Below, piece after piece: positions 4,882 to 9,459 of a stretch of DNA of 9,459 nt; the first letter of the stretch is position 1, and the number at the start of each line of letters is the position of its first letter. The notes under the pieces are model-generated. The model saw only the letters and a list, made by a program, of their open reading frames with translations, made no database searches and was not told where the DNA came from. The DNA comes from Fimbriimonadaceae bacterium. Its GTDB lineage: Bacteria; Armatimonadota; Fimbriimonadia; Fimbriimonadales; Fimbriimonadaceae. The stretch lies in contig JANWJY010000094.1 in NCBI GenBank assembly GCA_025451715.1, forward strand, positions 1-9,459. Reading direction: 5' to 3'. Both the position numbers and the translations under genes were made by a program.

Positions 4882-6153
4882 GTGAATCTCAATCGACGAA
4901 CTTTTAGCTTTGGAACAATTGCCCTGGCCACGTTGGCGCTGGGCGCCCTGGTCGGATGTGGATGCGGCTCTAAGCCGCCTGGCGAGAACGGCGTTTCGGA
5001 GAACGGCGGCACCGGGCCGAAGATGCCGGACTTCCCGAATCCGCCCATCAAGATCGGGCTCGTTGCCAGCCAGAACGGTGACCTGATCCCGTGGGGCACG
5101 GACTGCATCGAGGGCGTGAAGCTCGCGATCGAGGAAGTGAACATGGCGGGCGGCTACAACGGCAGCAGGTTCGACCTGCTCGTCGAGGACAGCGCGAGCA
5201 CTCCTGAGGGCGGCAAGAGCGCGACGGAGAAGCTCGTGCAGGACGGCGTGGTGGGCGTGCTTGGCGAGGTCTCAAGCGGCATCACGCAGCCGATGTCCCA
5301 GGTGACGTACGCGAACAACCTGCCGCACATCGCGGTCGGCGCGACGAAGACAACGATCACCGACATCGGCCCGAACGTTTTCCGCGTGTGCTATACGGAC
5401 GACTTCCAGGGGCCGGTCATGGCGAAGTTCGCGTATGACGGGCTCGGACTGAAGTCCGTCGCGATCATGACAGACGTGAAGCAGCCCTACTCGGAGTACT
5501 TGACCAAGACGTTCAAGGAGTACTACGTGAAGCTCGGCGGAAAGATCGTCGCCGAGGAGTCTTACGAGTCCAAGCAGACGACGTTCACCGCGCAGCTGAC
5601 ACGCGTAAAGGCGCGAAACCCTCAGGGGATCTTCCTCAGCGGTTACTTCAACGAGGTCGGACCGATCGTTCGGCAGGCCGCGACGCTCGGCATCAAAGAC
5701 GTGAAGTACTTCGGCGGTGACGGCTGGGACAGCCAAGAGCTTATCGAGAGCGGTGGCGAGGCGATCATCGGCGGCTACTTCTGCAACCACTACAACGACA
5801 AGGAAGACCGCCAGATCGTGAAGGACTTCCTTGCGGGTTGGTCGAAGAAGTACGACGGCAAGAAGCCGGGTACGACGATGGGCGCGCTGGGCTACGATGC
5901 GGCGAAGCTCCTCATGGACGCGATCAAGCGCGCAGGCGGCACTGACAAGCAGGCCGTTATCGACGCGCTCGAGAACACGGTCGACTTCCCTGGCGTCAGC
6001 GGTTCGATCACGCTCAAAGGAATGGGCGGCAACCCGAAGAAGCCCGCGCTGGTCGTCGAGGTCGAGAAGGACGGATTCAAGGCCGTCAAGACCTACCAGT
6101 ACGAAGAGATCTACACGACGCCGACAGCACCGATCGTTCGCACTAGAAAGTAG
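4882..6153 (+). CDS. Branched-chain amino acid/amide ABC transporter substrate-binding lipoprotein (LivJ/LivK type)
   Basis: The 423-aa protein captures the ligand outside the membrane and delivers it to the LivHM permease. The signal has NRRTFSF (4-10), which resembles a twin-arginine motif, then a hydrophobic run and the lipobox LVGC with C26 as the lipidation site. A Gly/Pro-rich linker (27-53) precedes the type I binding fold at 54-415. Conserved family elements are IKIGLVASQNGDLIPWG (56-72), VGVLGEVSSGITQPMS (124-139, the ligand-contact loop), FRVCYTDDFQGPVMAKF (167-183) and the C-terminal VDFPGVSGSITLKG (367-380). Members bind leucine, other aliphatic amino acids, amides or urea; the ligand cannot be assigned here. 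It is the first gene of the operon, with six bases before livH. Start is GTG. Confidence 0.92.
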   Translation: MNLNRRTFSFGTIALATLALGALVGCGCGSKPPGENGVSENGGTGPKMPDFPNPPIKIGLVASQNGDLIPWGTDCIEGVKLAIEEVNMAGGYNGSRFDLLVEDSASTPEGGKSATEKLVQDGVVGVLGEVSSGITQPMSQVTYANNLPHIAVGATKTTITDIGPNVFRVCYTDDFQGPVMAKFAYDGLGLKSVAIMTDVKQPYSEYLTKTFKEYYVKLGGKIVAEESYESKQTTFTAQLTRVKARNPQGIFLSGYFNEVGPIVRQAATLGIKDVKYFGGDGWDSQELIESGGEAIIGGYFCNHYNDKEDRQIVKDFLAGWSKKYDGKKPGTTMGALGYDAAKLLMDAIKRAGGTDKQAVIDALENTVDFPGVSGSITLKGMGGNPKKPALVVEVEKDGFKAVKTYQYEEIYTTPTAPIVRTRK

Positions 6154-6159
6154 TAACTG

Positions 6160-7514
<1,355 letters not shown>

Positions 7515-7518
<4 letters not shown>

Positions 7519-8726
7519 AGGCGTGGGGATCACGGATCCTGTCGCTCGCAGTCGCACTCGGGTTCTGCTTTGGGCTCGATGCTGTTTTCGGCGGCATCGG
7601 CCAGGAATACGCGACGCGCTTGGCGTTCCTAGCCGGACTGTACGTGATCCTGGCAGTCAGCCTGAACATCATTAATGGGATCTGCGGCCAGTTCTCCATC
7701 GGTCACGCGGCGTTCTATCAGATTGGTGCGTTCGTGGCAGGGTACGCGTCACTGACGTTCTTAGAGACTTCCAGCATCAAGCCCTTGTATTGGATTCTTA
7801 TGATGATCCCGATCGGCGCTGTTGCCGCGGGGATCGTGGGGTTCATCGTCGGGCTGCCTTCTCTCAAGCTGAAGGGCGACTATCTCGCGATCGTCACTCT
7901 CGGGTTCGGCGAGATCATCCGAATCATCGCAATCAATGTGAAAGAAGTGGGCGGATCTTACGGCATGCCCGGGATCGTGCCGATCAAGCCGCTGTGGCTC
8001 GTGTGGCTCATCGCCGTGATCGCAATCGCCGTCTCGAGGAACCTGCTCAAGAGCGCGCACGGGCTTTCGTTCCTCGCGGTGCGCGAGGACGAAGTGGCAG
8101 CCTCGGCGATGGGTGTCAACGTCACGAAGATCAAGGTGACTGCGTTCGTGATCGGTTCGATGTTCGCCGGTGCGGCCGGAGTGCTGTTGGCACACCACGA
8201 GGGGATCACAAACGTGGACTATTTCAAGATGGAGATCAGTTTCATCATCTTGACGATGGTCGTGCTCGGCGGGACTGGCTCGATCACGGGCTCGGCGCTG
8301 GCGGCCGTGTTCCTGTTCGCGATTCCCGAGCTCTTGCGCGAGATAAAGGATGCGAAAGACCAGCCCCTCTTTGTAACGGGCGCGGCACTCGTGGCTTCGA
8401 TGATCGCGGTCGTCGTTGTGGTTGCCATCATCAAGCGAATCGTGCTGAGATACCACGGGAGCGTGTGGAGGAAGGTGGGGCTCTATGTGGGGGCGATTGC
8501 GGCAGGGTTTGTCGTTCAGTACGCCCTCAGCCTGGGCCTGAGACAGGTGCCTGCCCTCGCGAAGATGAACTTCGAGATCGCGCAGCTCCGCATGGTGATC
8601 TTTGCCGGCACGCTGATCATCGTAATGCTGTTGCGTCCGCAGGGGATTCTTGCGCACCACGAGTTTAGTTGGAAGTGGCTGTTCGGACTGTTCAAGCGAA
8701 AGAAGGCGACGGAGGCAGCGGCGTGA
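7515..8726 (+). CDS. livM: LivM permease of the branched-chain amino acid/amide transporter
   Basis: The 403-aa protein is the second channel subunit. Family features are LYVILAVSLNIINGICGQFSIGHAAF (GQFSIGHAAF at 58-67), the YLAIVTLGFGEIIRI segment (123-137), the coupling region LAVREDEVAASAMGV (187-201), FVIGSMFAGAAGVLL (211-225) and the C-terminal MLLRPQGIL (371-379). GVNVTKIKVTAFVIG (200-214) parallels GVSVNKIVAITFVIG in LivH, as expected from their shared origin. Between PELLREI (271-277) and the last helix lies an additional stretch of about 60 residues (283-345) with two hydrophobic segments and a basic loop, not usual in short LivM proteins. The C-terminus is basic (KRKK, 394-397). It overlaps livH by four bases and livG by four bases (GTGA). 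Confidence 0.92.
8711..8715 (+). promoter_or_regulatory. Ribosome binding site of livG
   Basis: GGAGG lies seven bases before the GTG at 8723, within the livM end. It decides the GTG start over the later in-frame GTGs at 8729 and 8735. Confidence 0.6.
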
Positions 8727-9459
8727 GCGTGCCCGTGCTCCAGCTCAAGAACGCGACGATCCAGTTCGGCGGCCTGATCGCCGTGAACAACGTCTCGTTC
8801 GAGCTCACCAAGGGCGTGCTGTTCGGACTGATCGGCCCGAACGGCGCGGGAAAGACGACGTGCTTCAACCTGATCACGGGCAACTACACGCCGACGGGCG
8901 GCGACATCCTGTTCCACGGTCAGCGGATCAACGGTCTGCCGCCGTACAAGATCGCGAAGAAGGGTATCTGTCGCACTTTCCAGAACATCCGCCTTTTTAA
9001 GTCCATGAGCGTTTTGGAGAACGTGGTGGTTGGCGGGTTTTTGCGACACCGCACCGGACTGTTCAGCGCGCTGACCTACATGCCGTGGTCGGTCAACGAG
9101 ACGACGCACCTGAAGAAGGAGGCGATGGAGCTGCTGGACGTGATGGACCTTGCAGACGTCGCGAGCGTTCGCGCCTCCGACCTTCCTTATGGCAAGCAGC
9201 GGCGGCTAGAGATCGCGCGCGCGATGGCGACGAAGCCGGACTTGATTTTGTTGGACGAGCCCGCTGCCGGAATGAACCCACTTGAGAAGGAGGACCTACA
9301 GCTGACGGTACGGCGTATCCGGGACGACTTCGACAAGACCGTGCTTTTGATCGAGCACGACATGCGGTTTGTGATGGGGCTGTGCGAGACGATCGTGGTT
9401 CTCGACCACGGCGAGGAGATCGCGCGAGGCGACGCGGAGCACGTGCGGAACAACCCAAA
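8723..9459 (+). CDS. livG: LivG ATP-binding subunit of the branched-chain amino acid/amide transporter (3' end outside window)
   Basis: The reading frame is open to the window edge, giving 245 complete codons of a protein that is usually about 250-260 aa, so only the tail is missing. It powers transport from the cytoplasmic face. Visible ABC elements are Walker A GPNGAGKTT (38-46), the Q-loop FQN with Q87, the signature LPYGK (154-158; Liv ATPases typically have LPYGQ-like forms in place of LSGGQ), Walker B LILLDEP (174-180), the D-loop AAGMNP (181-186) and the switch His in IEHDM (H212). The long insert after Walker A, with RTFQNIRLFKSMSVLENV (84-101) and the helical region 105-135, is typical of LivG and distinguishes it from LivF. 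Start is GTG within the livM stop (GTGA). livF would be expected immediately downstream. Confidence 0.94.
   Translation, partial: MSVPVLQLKNATIQFGGLIAVNNVSFELTKGVLFGLIGPNGAGKTTCFNLITGNYTPTGGDILFHGQRINGLPPYKIAKKGICRTFQNIRLFKSMSVLENVVVGGFLRHRTGLFSALTYMPWSVNETTHLKKEAMELLDVMDLADVASVRASDLPYGKQRRLEIARAMATKPDLILLDEPAAGMNPLEKEDLQLTVRRIRDDFDKTVLLIEHDMRFVMGLCETIVVLDHGEEIARGDAEHVRNNP

Noticed and set aside
7761..8660. Minus-strand open frame of 299 aa opposite livM
   Set aside because: It is a His/Asp/Arg-rich antisense frame with no recognisable features over a confirmed gene.
7790..8668. Plus-strand open frame of 292 aa in another frame within livM
   Set aside because: It is an Arg/Asp/Gly-rich frame shadow of livM with no domain, and livM is unmistakable.

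Overview
The window is GC-rich (about 60% by eye), densely coded bacterial DNA holding ten protein genes and no RNA genes, CRISPR array, insertion sequence or phage gene. I cannot place the organism firmly. GC content, leaderless-looking promoters, lipoproteins and a family 5 uracil-DNA glycosylase would suit Armatimonadota (Fimbriimonadia-like), but this is a low-confidence guess that only a database search could settle.

Left part (1-2384, + strand): the window opens inside a GC-rich dispersed repeat, followed by a G-tract-rich stretch and a second, complete copy of the repeat. Then come a lipoprotein with two FKBP-type peptidyl-prolyl isomerase domains, a secreted protein of unknown function, and a short ArgC-like protein. 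The ArgC-like protein lacks the nucleotide-binding glycine motif and has Ala in place of the catalytic Cys, so it looks like a pseudoenzyme. It overlaps the preceding gene by four bases.

Middle part (2403-4692): an FmdB-type zinc-ribbon protein (- strand) is divergent from a family 5 uracil-DNA glycosylase (+ strand). The glycosylase carries a copy of the dispersed repeat translated in frame. Convergent with it, overlapping by 17 bases, is a secreted two-lobed aspartyl-protease-like protein with a C-terminal PDZ domain (- strand).

Right part (4882-9459, + strand): a Liv-type (HAAT) branched-chain amino-acid or amide ABC transporter operon in the order substrate-binding lipoprotein, LivH permease, LivM permease, LivG ATPase. 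LivG is cut by the window edge and livF would be expected next. The permeases and the ATPase are joined by 4-base start/stop overlaps. Both permeases are longer than usual: LivH has an extra hydrophobic pair and a charged soluble insertion bounded by two tetraproline runs, and LivM has an extra hydrophobic segment near its C-terminus.

The most notable signals are the double-hairpin repeat inserted in frame in a DNA repair gene, the ArgC-like pseudoenzyme, and the enlarged Liv permeases. No clearly new multi-gene system is visible.
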